Source: Aplysia californica
Lineage: Eukaryota > Mollusca > Gastropoda > Aplysiida > Aplysiidae
Length of the DNA stretch: 64,000 nucleotides
NCBI RefSeq assembly: GCF_000002075.1
Contig: NW_004797380.1
Span: forward strand, 303,517-367,516
Direction: 5' to 3'
Of the stretch, positions 1 to 13,145 are shown piece after piece. The notes beneath the pieces are model-generated. The model searched no databases, had not been told where the DNA came from, and saw nothing but the letters and a program-made list of their open reading frames with translations. Position numbers and translations under genes: made by a program. Numbering within the stretch: the stretch's first letter is position 1; each line of letters begins with the position of its first letter.

Positions 1-3000
1 ACACTTCAAAATAATATATATATGACAGTGAGGAGATGGTGACTGAAATAACTTTTAAAGATCAGCTACAGAAGTGACGGGCAAGGATTTTCGGGCTCTC
101 ACTTCCATTTTTTTCTTTCATAGAATTACATAATATTGTTGTGCCCAGAAACACAGGCAACAGTTTGAAATTTAACACAAGATCATTCAACATAAAAACC
201 CAGCAGGCATCTGTAAAACTGTTTTCAAGCATTTATCTCACCTTTTCATAAAGCATAAAACTAAATCTGTTTTTAAATGCTTGTCTTACTTGCTCAGAGC
301 ACAAAATTACGTTAAGTTTCCAAATTACAAACACCGAGGAGCTCCACTCAAGAAGTCACGAGAAAAAGAAAAAGAAAAAAGTAATGAGAAAAGGCAGCTT
401 TAGCTGCAATGTCAAGGAAAGACCAAACATATTCCACTGTCGCTATGATGAATGAGGTCACTGATCAATTATTGCTGGACCAACAGGGGTATTAATAAAT
501 TGATTTTTTCACGAACTGTAAGCATTTGTGTATATTTTCAACCAAAAAAATTTTTTTTAAAGGATTGAGCAGTGTGGCAATGTCATGTAAGCAGTAGAAC
601 CCAATCGTCAACCATAATTATGCCGTACATAGCTAATTGGTGTCTTACAAAGACATAGTTGCTCACAAGCCAAATTATAGATAAAAAAGCGATGATACTG
701 ATATGTTTGGGAAGGCAAAAGCTGCTTCGATGAAACAACCCAGTCACCAGTTCAAACGACAATAGTATTCAACTCTTACTTTACCTCTGCTCTGATGTTA
801 CAGCTTTGCAAGGGTACCGATATATCAATAAAAGTAACAAAAATATGTAAATCAGCAGTTCATATATTAAATTATATAGTATGAAAATTCAATGAGTAAC
901 TGGAAACAAATAGTGAGCAAAATGTAAACATCATGATCACATATGAGAGGTGGCCTGGGAAAACCAGATTAAACCAGATGGAAGACACACAGCTGTTATT
1001 TGGGACAGAGCCCGAAAACCATAAAGCATGGACTTTAAGTAGAACTAAATTTGAACCCACATCCCCCCCCCCCCCTCTTTCTCTTTCTCATGATAGTAAT
1101 TATAATGCCCAAGAACTGTTTTAAAGCTACTTTTATTTCCTGGGTTACCCTTTGACATTCTTGAACTTTGACAAAGATTAAGAGTCAGCATCATCAAATC
1201 AATTTCCAGAAACTCACTCATCATGTTTGGTATGGCTTGAGAGCTCACTTTCTTCACATTCAGATTTAACATATTTGTAGTAAATAAGTAACTTTGCCCC
1301 AGAAAGACACAAGAAAATAGTTGCCTCAGTTGAAATGAAAATGTGCTCTTCTCAATCCCTGCTAAAAGATAGAATGGTTCATCACCTAAAAAAAGATATA
1401 ACTCTGACTAATGAGGAGATATACTTTTAGTATTTACTGTTGAAAATGTGAAACTCAAATTAAAGGCTTGCATGCATAAAAGGCAACATTCATTATAAAA
1501 AGATGCCAAAATATGATGTGTTTGGTTTTCCAAGGACACCACACATAATATCTTTATCCAAATATCCCAGTCATGACATTCCACTTATACAGGAAACACA
1601 AAAACAGAAGCCAAAACCACAAGCGATTCTGGGAACAATATAGATGTAATCTATAACAATGACCTAGTTGGCCAAGATAAAATAACACAGAATGTAGGAA
1701 AACAATGAGGAACAAAGAGATCGAGGATGAGAGGGAGAGAGAGAGAGGAAGAAAGGAGGGGGGGAGGAGATAGAAGGAGAACGGGTGATAGAAAGAGTAG
1801 AGGGAGGGAGAAAGAAAGAGTATTTACTTACTTTTCAATGCACAAGCCTGGCACATTAATTGAAGGCATCATAGTACAATGAACTTGGTGAAATCACTAA
1901 TAGAATGTATAACAAAAGCTAAAATGAAAAGGCAGTATGGAAATAAAAGGATTCTCAATGGTCACCAGGCGGACTTGTCCATCACAGACTCATTGAGAGA
2001 GTAATAACTAAACAAAAAAGAAGGGAAAATAATCACTGAATGTTTTGAATATCTTAAAAGCTTGAAATAAAAAGACTGTTGTGGAGATACGGTTTGTCAT
2101 GTGAAGAAAGTGGATAATATGAAAATTTGCCAAAAACAAAATTCTTGAGGCAAATCAAGTACAACTTCAGCAAGAACCCCCCCCAAAATAAACCCAATAA
2201 ATAAAACCCCAACTCAAATAAGGTAACAAGTTACAAGTCCTCATGGCAATAAACTTGAAACAATGATAATATGATAATTAAACAAGAAATGGAATGTTTT
2301 TGCTTCAATAACAGTAACAACAGATGCATAATGATTAATAATAAATACACATAATACAAAAACAATAATTGTAAGTAAAATACAGTTTGCGTAGAGGCCC
2401 AAAGAAAAGCTTTTCATCATTTATATCAGAAAAATAATGCTTCAAAACAAAGCCTTGACACTTTCCATGAAAGTGAGGGAATACTGGACATATTAGCATA
2501 AAATGATATATGCCAATTTCAGGACAAGACTAGATGGTTATAGATACAAGACACTGGAAACATGGCACTCATTCATCTAAATCTACTTTACCAACAAACA
2601 AAAAAACTAAAGAGTGCATTTCAAAATTCAAGATAGATAATCATATATCAAGTTCAAAGTCTCAATTGCATTGAAGATTACCGGTATCTTAAAAGAAAGC
2701 TTTTGCTATTTTACTGGTCTTTCCAGAATTTAAAAAAATGGTTAAAGGGGGTCGCGAGTGTAACACAAAAATTGCAAGAGCACTTAAGTCTGAACTGATG
2801 AAAAATAAAAATCCCATTTCCATTTCTCCCCCATAACACAATTTTGCCATTTCTGTAATATGCAGCAAATTTATTACAATGAGTCAATGAGATGCATGTC
2901 CTTGTCTTGTAATAATAAATTGTAGCTATTGCTAAGGAACATGCATACAATACACACATATATGATGGACTTGCTAAATGCCAGTGTCAAGAACAATTCA

Positions 3001-6000
3001 TTGAAAAGACAAATCCAAAATATCAATATTGAAAGGTAACCTACGATATTATAAATAACTTCTTCTCTTTTTCAATTAAAACCACACATTAGAAGATGTA
3101 CCAAAATAAAATTTACTCTCAGTTTGGTAATAACATTTTGACCCACTTCCCATAAAATTGTATTAAAATAATAAAGTTTTTAAAATATATGTTTGTGATG
3201 GAGTGAGTGTTTATGTGTACATCGTGTGAAATTAAGTACAACAACAGCGATAAAATATATAGTATAAACTTACAATTACAATAATAATTTGATTTCAAGC
3301 TGAGTATCCACAGTAAAGAAAGTCATGCAACTCTTTCTGACACTCATAGGTCTAAAACACATGATAATATATATATACAATGACTCAATGTAAGTCAATC
3401 ACCAGAAAAGAACATGTCTCAAAAATCCATGCATTACTCTCTTTTATATATGTTTTCAATTGTGAAATTAAAGCCCTTATCACAGATAATCTTTTCTACT
3501 ATTGGCCTATTTATATTTTCAGTGACATCCCATTCCCAGAGCCTGTGAGGAGGTGACAGTCAAAGGTAAAATAGTACCTGCAACTAATCTGGAAGACTGC
3601 AGAAATTGGGCATATATCGAAACTCATATATATAATCTTATACAATAGCAAATTCTCAGAGTATGAAAGCAAATCTGAATGATAGGCAATTTGAAAATCC
3701 ATCCAAAATTTGTACTGTTTCTTTTCCTCAACAACAAAAGATCAGTTTATGCAAGAAAAACTATTTGACACAGTGCAGAACTTAATCTTCTTCAAAGCTG
3801 AAATAATTGGAGTAGAAGTAAAACATGCTGCAAGGGGAAACATTTAGCTTCACCGTGACACACCCTCAATTACACAGCATAATGATGAGTGTGATTTACA
3901 GAAGAACTAAACTATAAAAATAATAGAATGTAGGGCCTACCACAAAACGTAATATTTCCAACTACAGGAGCTGAATCTAAATGGTTATAAAAGAACAATG
4001 AAAGCAGTCATTGGGCATGTGTGGGGTTGCTCTTACATAAATCTATTTTTTTAAGGAGGAGATGGATCAAAGAAGAAACCAATGAGTGTCAGAAAGAATA
4101 AATTGCGACCAAAATTTAGACCTTACAGCAATTAACCACTGATTAATTGTACAAAGTTGTGTTTTAAAATGCCAAAATCGAAACAAGATTTCTTGTCTAC
4201 AGGACATTATGGACTAAGTTTTACGGACACTTCAAATCAACCTCAGCTATTTACACTGTGGAGGCCTACGGTCTCTTTTTCATTGTATTTATATATGGTA
4301 CTGGGTATGTGATCTTAAAGACAAACACCACGTGCCCCTCCTGCCCACCCCTCACTAGCACCAAAGGTTGACAACATGGCCCTGACCAGCTCCTATAATC
4401 TCCAATAGTTGTCTAGGTCTGAACAATGAGGCTTAACAAAAGTTTAAAAACAGCTACCATTATGTTGGCTTCACTGTTAATTAAACACCCTTATATCAAG
4501 AAAAGGTTGTTCCACATTGTCATGCTGAGCTGTATTTCCACCTGAGTTTCGTATGAAACAAAACCAAAGAGTACATATTGATGAACAAAGACACGAGATT
4601 GAGATCTTTGTTCAGAAATCAAATGATTATGATTTGAGTCTAACTAATCCGACTATATTAAAAATGTAATCCTTTTGTACAGAGGTACATTAAGCTTTAA
4701 AAGTTGAATAAAGCTTGCTTCAGAGCTGTGAAAAGTTGTTAGCATGTGTATGTGGAAAACGGAGAATATTACCTCTTATGATTTATTTTTAAAAAAGTGA
4801 AACTGAGTAACAGAGCTACTCATGTAAATATCTCTGGCTTTTTTCGTACTTTACAAAGAGCTGCAATTAAGTCTGAACCTTTACAGAATAAAAATAACAG
4901 AAAAGATCAGTTGGAAAGTAATGACCACCAGGTACTGGAAGTAGACTGACAAAGGAAATGCAAATAAATACATGGGACATGGACTTGAACCCTACTTCAT
5001 TGCACAAACAGCAGAGAATTATTTTTATGCATAAAGACCATCAATCAAATCAGCTACCTTGATCACCCCTAATCTCTATGCCCCAGGAAACCATACTTCC
5101 CCAAAACCACTCAAGCATTACAGGACTGCCCTGACAGGTAATTTTCTCTCTCAGTCTTTGCAACATTTGATAGATATTTCAGTTTCAAATGAAAGTGAAA
5201 TAGGACAAATACTGAAATACACTATCTGTATATTTCAAAACTGTTCCTTCTTTCCTTTCAAACATCTATCATCCTTTCTCCTATTCTTTGTATATATTAC
5301 TCTCTAGCAACAGTAACACCTCTACTCTTCGGCACTTATAATGACCCGATTGTGCTGCAGGTGCTGTAAAACTTGTACTAGAACCAAACTGCAAAATAGC
5401 AAAGATGAATACATGTATCTCACAAACAGTATTACCTATCTGACTTTTTTCTACAGAGCAACAATCACAATTAATTTTATGAGATTGGGGCACTTTTGAC
5501 GCCAGTTAAAACAAAAAGGAGAGAAACACCAATACCAGACAAACAAAAGCTAACAAATTTACAGTAAAACCAACAGAAAGGCTATCAGAGAACATATTGA
5601 CTCGAAAACCTCAAACTCAAAACATGAAAAATTAAGCTTTTTTTTTTAAATAAGAGGAAGAAACAATCATACCGCCGGCGCGCTGATAAAATGTCCTAAG
5701 TTCAGAAAGCAAAATTTTTCAGGAGAGAGCAAAACCTGTTTCAATTCTTTTACAAATTGTACCTAATATATATATACTATACTATCTATGTAATTATGAA
5801 TCTTTTCTTGCTTTTTTTTCAACATTTAGAATTTGAATTTTGAGAAAATATTCCAAGAGCATATATATCATATATGCAGCCAATCCACAGATTAAAAAAC
5901 TGCAATAAAAAAAAACTGAAAATATTTTGCGTTTTGTACATTAATTTGAACAACTGGCTGATGATATTTTTCTTTAGGAAGTTTTACATTCTACATTGGT

Positions 6001-8385
6001 AATACAAGGATTATACTCTCCAACACTATTAAAGAAGGAAAGACAAGTCCTCAAAAGTGTAAAACATTTAAAACTAAGCAAAACTTAACGATTTTAAAAC
6101 AAAATTTTCAAACACAAACTCAGCAGTGTCGTAAACTTCAGTCAATCTTAAAAGATAAATGTTTTTCTTTAAAAAATAAAACGAGTAAGAATGTTACAGA
6201 AAGACAGTTACATTAACAAAGAACAGCAGTCACACCATTGACTCTCATTTCAACAATGACAGCAGTGGTTTTGCAACTTATGTGGTGACCCATTGTCATT
6301 TAGACTTAAAATAAATTTAAAGAATAATGGGAGAACAACTGGGTAACCCCCACTTTTGAAACAGCTATGCACCATCCAATTAAAAAAACGAGATAAGAAA
6401 GAACCTACAAACTATATTTAAAATCTATAAGACTTGAGAAGACTATCCAAAAAAATGTATGGTCAAGAATGGATCTCTTTCACACCTACAGCTGTGACAT
6501 GGAGATACACGATTAAATTCATGAGTCTCCCCTTTTATTACCAAACTGGTTCTGCTTTTGTAGTTTACTCTTTTGCTTAACTTCAACCTGTGAGGAAAAT
6601 AGCCCTCGAAAAGACTGTGACCTGTTGCTCAAGTAAATCTGATGGTACTAGAAAGGCCCAGGCCTTTTCATTTACATTATGTAATTCTATTGCAGCACTT
6701 AACTTTTAGAAAATTAATGGGTCTGTAAAACAAAAAAACCACCCCAAAGACAGCAAGCAATATTGAATTATGTCCAGATCTTTTCTCTTTAAGTAAAAAA
6801 TAATTAACAAAACGAATGCAAAACTTTAAATAATTCTTCACTGCGCTTAGGAACAAAGAACACGTAAAAACTTCACGTTAAAAATTAACTCCAGATCAAA
6901 AACGACAATAATTTTTTTTCGAGCAACAAATAAAATGCACCATTTTCTATGAACTAAAAAGTAAAAAACGGTCCATAATAACATTGCAGTTTATAAATTT
7001 CATCATACTAACCATAAAGAACTTCGAGCAGTAAGTAAAAGCAATGGAATGCAATTTTATGAATTAAAAGTGAAACTGAACAATAAAAAGGCAGTTAGGG
7101 TAATGTAAGGCTGCTGATTCTGTTTAAGATTTTAATGTGCTATAATGTGAATGAAACAATACATGTTACACCTCAATGAACATGTGAGACTACATTCGTT
7201 ATTTGTGATTCATTGTAATGCCCATCTCTCACAACGGGGAACATTTCTTAAAATCTTTTAAATCCATCTATGACAAACTGAAGCTCCATCTTCTCAAATT
7301 TTTTTTTTTACCATTCGTTGCTACACAGCACATTTTTCAAAGGCAATTCAAACGTTGAAAATAGAATCAGTGTTGATCCACTTGACGGTCTACCCTGACA
7401 ATGCAGTCTACCACAAGTCCCATCTGACTTACCATGGTCTATCAGTCTACCTCAATGTACTGTGATATAATGCATTCTAATGTAAGACCTCAGCAGAGTA
7501 ATTTTACACTAACACTTCCACACCCTGAAACATTAATTCCTAAATCAGGGAGGCAGCAACCCCCTCAAGACAAACTACAACCGCCAAAACATTTTAAATA
7601 TAGCCATGGACCCTCCCAAACCTGTGTATATAAACCTAAAAGGAAACCGTTTAAAATTGTAAATTGTAGTACAGTACACGGGTACATCATCAAGTAGAAC
7701 AGTTGTCAGACCGGTCCAGTGGTAAACTGTCAGGTAAAACAGAAACTGGAAGACCATCAAGTGGACCGGCACTACAAAATATCTCCCTTTAGTTACAGAT
7801 TCATTTTATACACTTTTTGACAACCCTTTCCCTCTCAAAAAAGAACACAAAACTGTGTTTTAAAATGTAATCTTCAAATAAACAAACATACATGATACAG
7901 GTTTTCAGTATTTGACTTTCAAAATTTTGCATCATGAAAACCACATACATGATAGCAGTTAAACAGATAAAAGCAAACACAACAAGACATATTTAGAAGT
8001 AAAAACTGAGAACCAGAAATAAGCTTTCTATAACTAAAAATCCTGAAATTAAAACTTTAAAATCAATTACTCCTGCTGTACCATTGTTTTACTTCTAAAA
8101 AAGAAAAAGTAAATAATGTGATAAGATGTTAAAAATCAGTATAAAAAAACTGGTTTACTATACTGCATAGCATGATCTCAATTTCATTGTTAAATAAAAA
8201 ATATTTTAGTTAAAAATTTAGGCCATAAAATTGTTTTTCACTTAAAGAAAAATAATCACTTTTGTACACCTATGAAAGAGCACAATCCATTGACACACCA
8301 ATTAAAATTTGAAGTAAACAACAGAACGTTTGTAACATGATGCTGAGGAAAAAAATTTGAAGAGACCATTTTGCAATCACCAAGA
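1..8385. other. AT-rich non-coding region downstream of LARP6
   Basis: No convincing coding sequence was seen on either strand; the open frames are short and match no family I recognise. The region contains a C-run near 1062-1076, a purine-rich GA tract around 1724-1830 and one SINE tail (5236-5390). LARP6 ends at 8386 and is transcribed leftwards, so part of this may be its 3' UTR. Minus-strand AATAAA hexamers (TTTATT on the plus strand) occur near 6534, 4783, 2875 and 1129, but none can be chosen as the true poly(A) signal from sequence alone. Confidence 0.6.
5236..5390 (+). repeat. SINE-B type repeat, 5'-truncated copy
   Basis: This shares its body with copies near 24900, 34745, 50040 and 56586: an AAACATCTATCATCC block, a pyrimidine-rich stretch, ACACCTCTA, a CACTTATAATGACC segment and a tail ending GTGCTGTAAAACTTGTACTA. 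Only the 3' half is present. The several substitutions relative to the other copies suggest an old insertion. Confidence 0.65.
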
Positions 8386-9993
8386 TTAAGTAAATGTGCT
8401 GCTTCGAGGTTTGCCTCTCCCTATGCCTCCGTAAAAACCTTTGGTGTCATCAGGACCTTTAGGTTGACGTAACACATTAGTCATGTCCAACATTCTAGGA
8501 GCAGATCCAGGAATAAATGTACCATCTGGGTTTCGTCTACCTAAAAGAGGACTGCCCAAAGGACTGCTACCAGACATTTTCTCCTGAGCAACTCTGAGGC
8601 GCCTCTGCACCCATGGGCTTGACGGAGTGCTGTCTCCACCAGATGAATCAATGCCTCTGCGTACAGTCTCGGGGCTGCTCCTGGGACTAACACCAGAGTT
8701 TGAATCCACCAGGGGAGACTTCCCGGGTCCACGGCGTTTGTTGTGAGGACTGCCGACTGGACTACTTCTACCACCCCGGGGAGGGGTAACATGAGGGCTG
8801 AGATGATCACTACTCCTGTACCTATTGGGAGATGTAATACTGGGCTTTGCAGGAGAATCCCCTTCAGAGCCACTGCTATAACATGAAGAATCATGACAGA
8901 GCTGATCAACACGCGTCTTTTTCTTGCGACCACCTCGTTTTCTCCTTTTCTTGTCATCACCAGAAACCTCCTCAGGAGAGATGTCATCCTCACCATACTC
9001 CCCACCTGCTTTCTTTTTATCCTTTTTATCCTTGTCTTTGCGGTCTTTTTTGTCTTTCTCTTCCTTCCTCTTCGGCACCATCAAGGGAACGACACGCATG
9101 CCTTTTCTCCAGTCCTCATTATTGGTAAGAATTTCACAAGCCTTTTTAGCTTGATCATAATGCTCAAAGGCAACTACAGCGCACATTGTTGATCCAAGTT
9201 CAGGGTGTTTACATGCGAACTTGTGCAAATCTGATGGAATTGAGCAACCAGGTCGCAATATGCGAAAATTTGCAACGCTACCACATTTTGAGAAAATCTC
9301 AGCCATATTCTCCATAGTTGGGTTTTCTAATGGTAAGTTAAGGGCCACAACAGTTCTTGAAGGAACAGTTTCATCATAATCAGGAAGTGGATCCTTTCGT
9401 CGGACTTTGGTACATTCATCATTCAGTTCAAGCTTTTCAGAACCTTTCAAACTATAAGCAACAATACGATAGTCCTTTGTCAATGTCTTCATCTTTTTAA
9501 ATGACGTAATTAATTTGATACTCACGAATCCAGAACGATTTCTCCGTACATGTTTCAGAAGGAATGCATCTTTAAGAATGCTTTCATCAGAAAAATAATA
9601 TTCAACTAGGGAGATGATTTTTTGCTGCTGTTCTTCATCAGGTGGGTCAATCAGAGCATCAATATCCAGGGCTAAATCTGGCACACTGCTATTGTTACCA
9701 GAGTGATCACCATCACCATCATCTGAGAAGTCAGGAGGAAAGCCTTCTTCTTCGCTTGTACAAAAGCTAGAGTCATGAATGCTCCCATTTCCTTTAAGTT
9801 GCTCTACTCGCAGTGTTGGGGCAACAATGACAACAGGAGCTTCCGAACCTGATATCGGACCTTCGTCGCCGTTTACCCCCGAGCCTAAAGATGTTGAGCC
9901 CATCTGTTGCGAGACATCCTCCACGACAGAGCTATCCAGGCTGTCGACTGGTTCAATCACCACAGGCACGGTGATTCCCGTACTTTCGCTCAT
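8386..9993 (-). CDS. LARP6: La-related protein 6 (LARP6), 535 aa, single coding exon
   Basis: LARP6 is an RNA-binding protein; in vertebrates it binds a 5' stem-loop of type I collagen mRNAs and controls their localisation and translation. Residues about 121-205 form the La motif (LVEYYFSDESILKDAFLLKH and a FVSIKLITSF segment). Residues about 212-308 form the RRM (RTVVALNLP, then MCAVVAFEHYDQAKKA). A lysine-rich block at about 308-328 and KKRRKRGGRKKK near 348 are likely nuclear/RNA-contact signals. A Ser/Pro/Arg-rich linker follows. The C-terminus (about 490-528: GTFIPGSAPRMLDMTNVLRQ, GFYGGIGRGKP) matches the family's SUZ-C/LSA tail. The N-terminus is acidic. Human LARP6 is about 491 residues, so length fits. 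The start is the first ATG of the frame; a GTAAGT donor-like motif lies ten bases before it. The coding region is intronless here. Identification is secure; exact start and mRNA ends are not. Confidence 0.93.
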   Translation of the reverse strand: MSESTGITVPVVIEPVDSLDSSVVEDVSQQMGSTSLGSGVNGDEGPISGSEAPVVIVAPTLRVEQLKGNGSIHDSSFCTSEEEGFPPDFSDDGDGDHSGNNSSVPDLALDIDALIDPPDEEQQQKIISLVEYYFSDESILKDAFLLKHVRRNRSGFVSIKLITSFKKMKTLTKDYRIVAYSLKGSEKLELNDECTKVRRKDPLPDYDETVPSRTVVALNLPLENPTMENMAEIFSKCGSVANFRILRPGCSIPSDLHKFACKHPELGSTMCAVVAFEHYDQAKKACEILTNNEDWRKGMRVVPLMVPKRKEEKDKKDRKDKDKKDKKKAGGEYGEDDISPEEVSGDDKKRRKRGGRKKKTRVDQLCHDSSCYSSGSEGDSPAKPSITSPNRYRSSDHLSPHVTPPRGGRSSPVGSPHNKRRGPGKSPLVDSNSGVSPRSSPETVRRGIDSSGGDSTPSSPWVQRRLRVAQEKMSGSSPLGSPLLGRRNPDGTFIPGSAPRMLDMTNVLRQPKGPDDTKGFYGGIGRGKPRSSTFT

Positions 9994-10250
9994 TCTGACT
10001 TACCAAGCCGCTGTGCAGTTCTCCTCGTTGGTAAAGAAAATACTGCTTTTCACAGCGACCATACAATTCGATTGAACTGAGGTCAGCCAACCTGTGTTTT
10101 AGCCGTGGAGGACACACTCAGCAGCGTAGGTGTCTCCGTTGTCTACAAAGTGGGATCGTCCATCGGTTGCGACGTCACTACCGGTCAAAAGGGATTGTTT
10201 ACGTATTTCCACGTGTTTACATTTTCGGATACAGCGAAACAAACATTATT
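9994..10250 (-). promoter_or_regulatory. Probable 5' UTR / proximal promoter of LARP6
   Basis: The region just upstream of the LARP6 start is less AT-rich than its surroundings and free of microsatellites. It contains a palindromic CACGTG E-box near 10211. No TATA box is obvious and the transcription start cannot be fixed. The role is inferred from position only. Confidence 0.35.
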
Positions 10251-10609
10251 TCTTCTAGTAAATTGAGAAATTATTTCAGTATGAAGATACCACCTTCAAT
10301 CAAAGCATTCAATAGATTAATCACTGGATAGAAAAAGCCTCCAAATAAATTGCTTTGATTTCGCATGTAAAAGTCTGCGACACGAAAGGATTGTTTCATA
10401 TATATTTTTGGTTCATTGTTTAGCTTTATCGGCAATCTATGGTAAGCCTGCCTACCCCCTTATTTTATTTAACTTGATAATGGTACAAAAAGTGCAAGTT
10501 AATTCATCTGTCTGACCCATACTAGATGTACACAATGGGCACCAGATAGCTCTATGGTCCGACTCAAAGAAGTTGGTCTGACCCGACGATACTTGTTAGC
10601 TTCGGGTGC

Positions 10610-10745
<136 letters not shown>

Positions 10746-10973
10746 TGTGTGGATGTGTGTGGGTATGTGCAATGTAGGCCTATGTGTGTGTGTGGGGGGG
10801 GGGGGACGAGAGTGTGTATGTGTGTGTCAAAGAGACAGGTCAAGATTGAATGGAGAACACAGAGAAAAGGATATTATTATGTGGGGTGGAGCTGAGAATA
10901 AGTGGAGAGAGCTATATAGGCCTATATTTTGTTACTTTAGTTTATTTTATTCTTCATAACTTTTTTTCTTTTA

Positions 10974-10974
10974 T

Positions 10975-11032
<58 letters not shown>

Positions 11033-11055
11033 GTCTGTCTGTCTGTCTATCTATG
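10974..11055. repeat. (ATCT)n microsatellite
   Basis: Tetranucleotide repeat of about 20 units, mostly ATCT with a block of GTCT variants near the right end. Confidence 0.95.
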
Positions 11056-11127
11056 TGTCACATATATATAGATTTTTTTTGTTGCTCGCAACAGCATAAA
11101 GTAGTAATGCACGGGGGACACATTAAC

Positions 11128-11510
11128 TTAAATATTTTCAGTTGATAGGCCTAGGAAATTTTGAAGTTTGCCCGGAAGGCTAGGTGTAGATCTTTCCAAC
11201 CATAAGATCAGGGGTGTTGCTGAAACTGAAAGATAGCATGCAGTAAGAAGGAGCCAAGGAGTAGCAGTTGAAAAACGACAGAAAGAACCGGGCCCAGAGG
11301 AGGGGGCAAAAGAGGCGAAAGGGTGGGGGCAGAAAGTGGAGACGAAGGCAAACGACAGAACATTGCTGGAGAGCAGGAAAAGAGGTGAATAAAGAGACAA
11401 TTAAGTTAACTTCAGAGAAGAAAAATTTCCTTCGCTATATTCTTAAATTCGAACCTGGGACTTATTGAATGAGAGGCGAATACCTCAACTTCGAGGCCAC
11501 AAAAGCCCCA
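11128..11510 (-). repeat. SINE-A type, tRNA-headed, internally deleted copy
   Basis: Read on the minus strand, this begins with a tRNA-like head (GTGGCCTCGAAGTTGAGG A-box region, CTCTCATTCAA anticodon region, AGGTTCGAAT B box). It continues through the same pyrimidine-rich body as the full copy at 59110-59642. After AAAGATCTACACCTAGCCTTC it jumps to CGGGCAAACTTCAAAATTTC. About 110 bp present in the other copy, including the segment with CACGTTAAAGATCCC, are missing. The copy is diverged and has no clear target-site duplication. Confidence 0.8.
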
Positions 11511-11590
11511 TACATAATAATTAATGTCACAACGTGGTGAAATCCAGCGTCAGTTGTGGGAATCAAGAGCTCGTCATTTTGGGACACAGC

Positions 11591-12379
11591 CAGTGGCGGT
11601 GGGTAGTGAAGGGCTCACGGGTTTGAGACCACCTCCCCACCCCCAACCGCACACCCCAACTCGATCCCTAAGTAAATTAAAATAACAAAATATTGTTGAA
11701 ACCGTTATGATCGCACGCAAAGATCACAAAGTAATCAACTTGGCGGCTTGCTCGTTTATCCAACCACTGTTGTCAACGCTTACAACTATAGTAACTTAAC
11801 AGCCAATCAAATGTCTTTAGGGCTCAGAAAAGATAAGTCTGTTCCCATGCTCCCTCCATAAAGAAAACTCTCTTGTAACAAGGTAGAAGACTTGAAAAAA
11901 ACAACAACACTGCACAGGGGGCTCACGCTCTCCTAGCCCTGACAATGGGGTGAACGTTTACGACACACTTTCCCTCAGTGACACAGTTACCTATGCGTTC
12001 ATTGGACCTTTGTTGTGCGCTGTACTTTCCGTGACTACACTGCCTAATCCATCGAATAGATGGTATTATGTTTGGAGTGCTTTATGAGTATGTTTGTGTG
12101 TGTGCCGCTGAGATTTAACAGTTATTAATTTAATCAAACCACTTTTGAGGCAACTTTTTCATTAGATGAAAATTAATTAGAGAAATTTGGAGGTGAAACG
12201 GCTTCGTCCCCACCATCCAGAGGAATTTAAACAAAGAGATGGAAGACAAAAGTGACTCGCCTCGTTTGATTGCTCCTCAAAATGCCATGGCACGCCGTGA
12301 TATTGCTTGCGATTTGGAGGTAAAAAAAAGTGGAAGAAACCTAAGCCCCACCCAAATTTGGGTCCACCCACCGCCACTG
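11591..12379. mobile_element. hAT-like non-autonomous DNA element (MITE)
   Basis: The ends are a perfect 14-bp terminal inverted repeat, CAGTGGCGGTGGGT at 11591-11604 and its complement at 12366-12379. The CAGTGGCG start is typical of many hAT-type elements. The 789-bp interior has no transposase frame. The 8-bp flanks (GACACAGC and CAAATAAC) do not match, so either the duplication has decayed or the family assignment is wrong. Confidence 0.5.
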
Positions 12380-12384
12380 CAAAT

Positions 12385-12628
12385 AACATGGCCGAGACGA
12401 GCTTTTCGTATCTAGATAAGCTCGTCTCCGGCTGGACCCTTGGCTGTCACACGCAGGAATAACGCGAGTTTGATTTCTGTGCGGGGATAAATTTTATCGA
12501 GTATCTCGGTCTCCCTGGGTGGTATTCCTCTCAGCCCGAGTTGACCTTGACAGGCTGAGTCGAAGCCTTCCTCTTGAATGATCTAGAGAGTGTCGCTGGG
12601 GTCATAAAACACTTACATAAAAAAACCC
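12385..12628 (+). repeat. SINE-C type, tRNA-like head
   Basis: A possible A box (TGGCCGAGACGAG, near 12389) and a weak B-box-like segment (GAGTTTGATTTC, near 12465) precede a body and a tail GTCATAAAACACTTACATAAA. The tail resembles the GCCGTAAAACACTTTACAAA end of the full SINE-A copy. No target-site duplication was found, and no second copy of this body was seen in the window. Confidence 0.45.
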
Positions 12629-12751
12629 TCTGAAGAACCGCACAACTGCATGAACCAAGATGGGCTCCTTGCGGAAACAAAACAACATGGGAAGGACAGG
12701 CAAAAAAGGAAATTATTGTAGGAAAACAACCCTATAGTTTTTCTGTGCTCG

Positions 12752-12942
12752 TATTCTGGGTCGGTACACTGAACTGTGGGCAAACGTAATAATAATATGG
12801 ACCTGACCAATTTGAAAGGATGTCAGTTTGTCACTCTGATGATACATGTATTCTGGGTCGGTACACTGAACTTTGGGCAAACGTAATATGGACCTGACCA
12901 ATTTGAAAATGAAAGGATGTCAGTTTGTCATTTTGATGATGC
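12752..12942. repeat. 97-bp tandem duplication, two copies
   Basis: Two adjacent units start TATTCTGGGTCGGTACACTG (12752 and 12849). Both continue through GGGCAAACGTAAT, ATGGACCTGACCAATTTG and AAAGGATGTCAGTTTGTCA. They differ by a few substitutions and short indels. Confidence 0.85.
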
Positions 12943-12993
12943 AAGTACTAGAAAGAGCATAAAATGTGCATTTAAGTATCAGAAAGAGAAATC

Positions 12994-13145
<152 letters not shown>

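Noticed and set aside
10974-11055. CRISPR-like array
   Set aside because: Simple ATCT microsatellite without spacers, in an animal genome.
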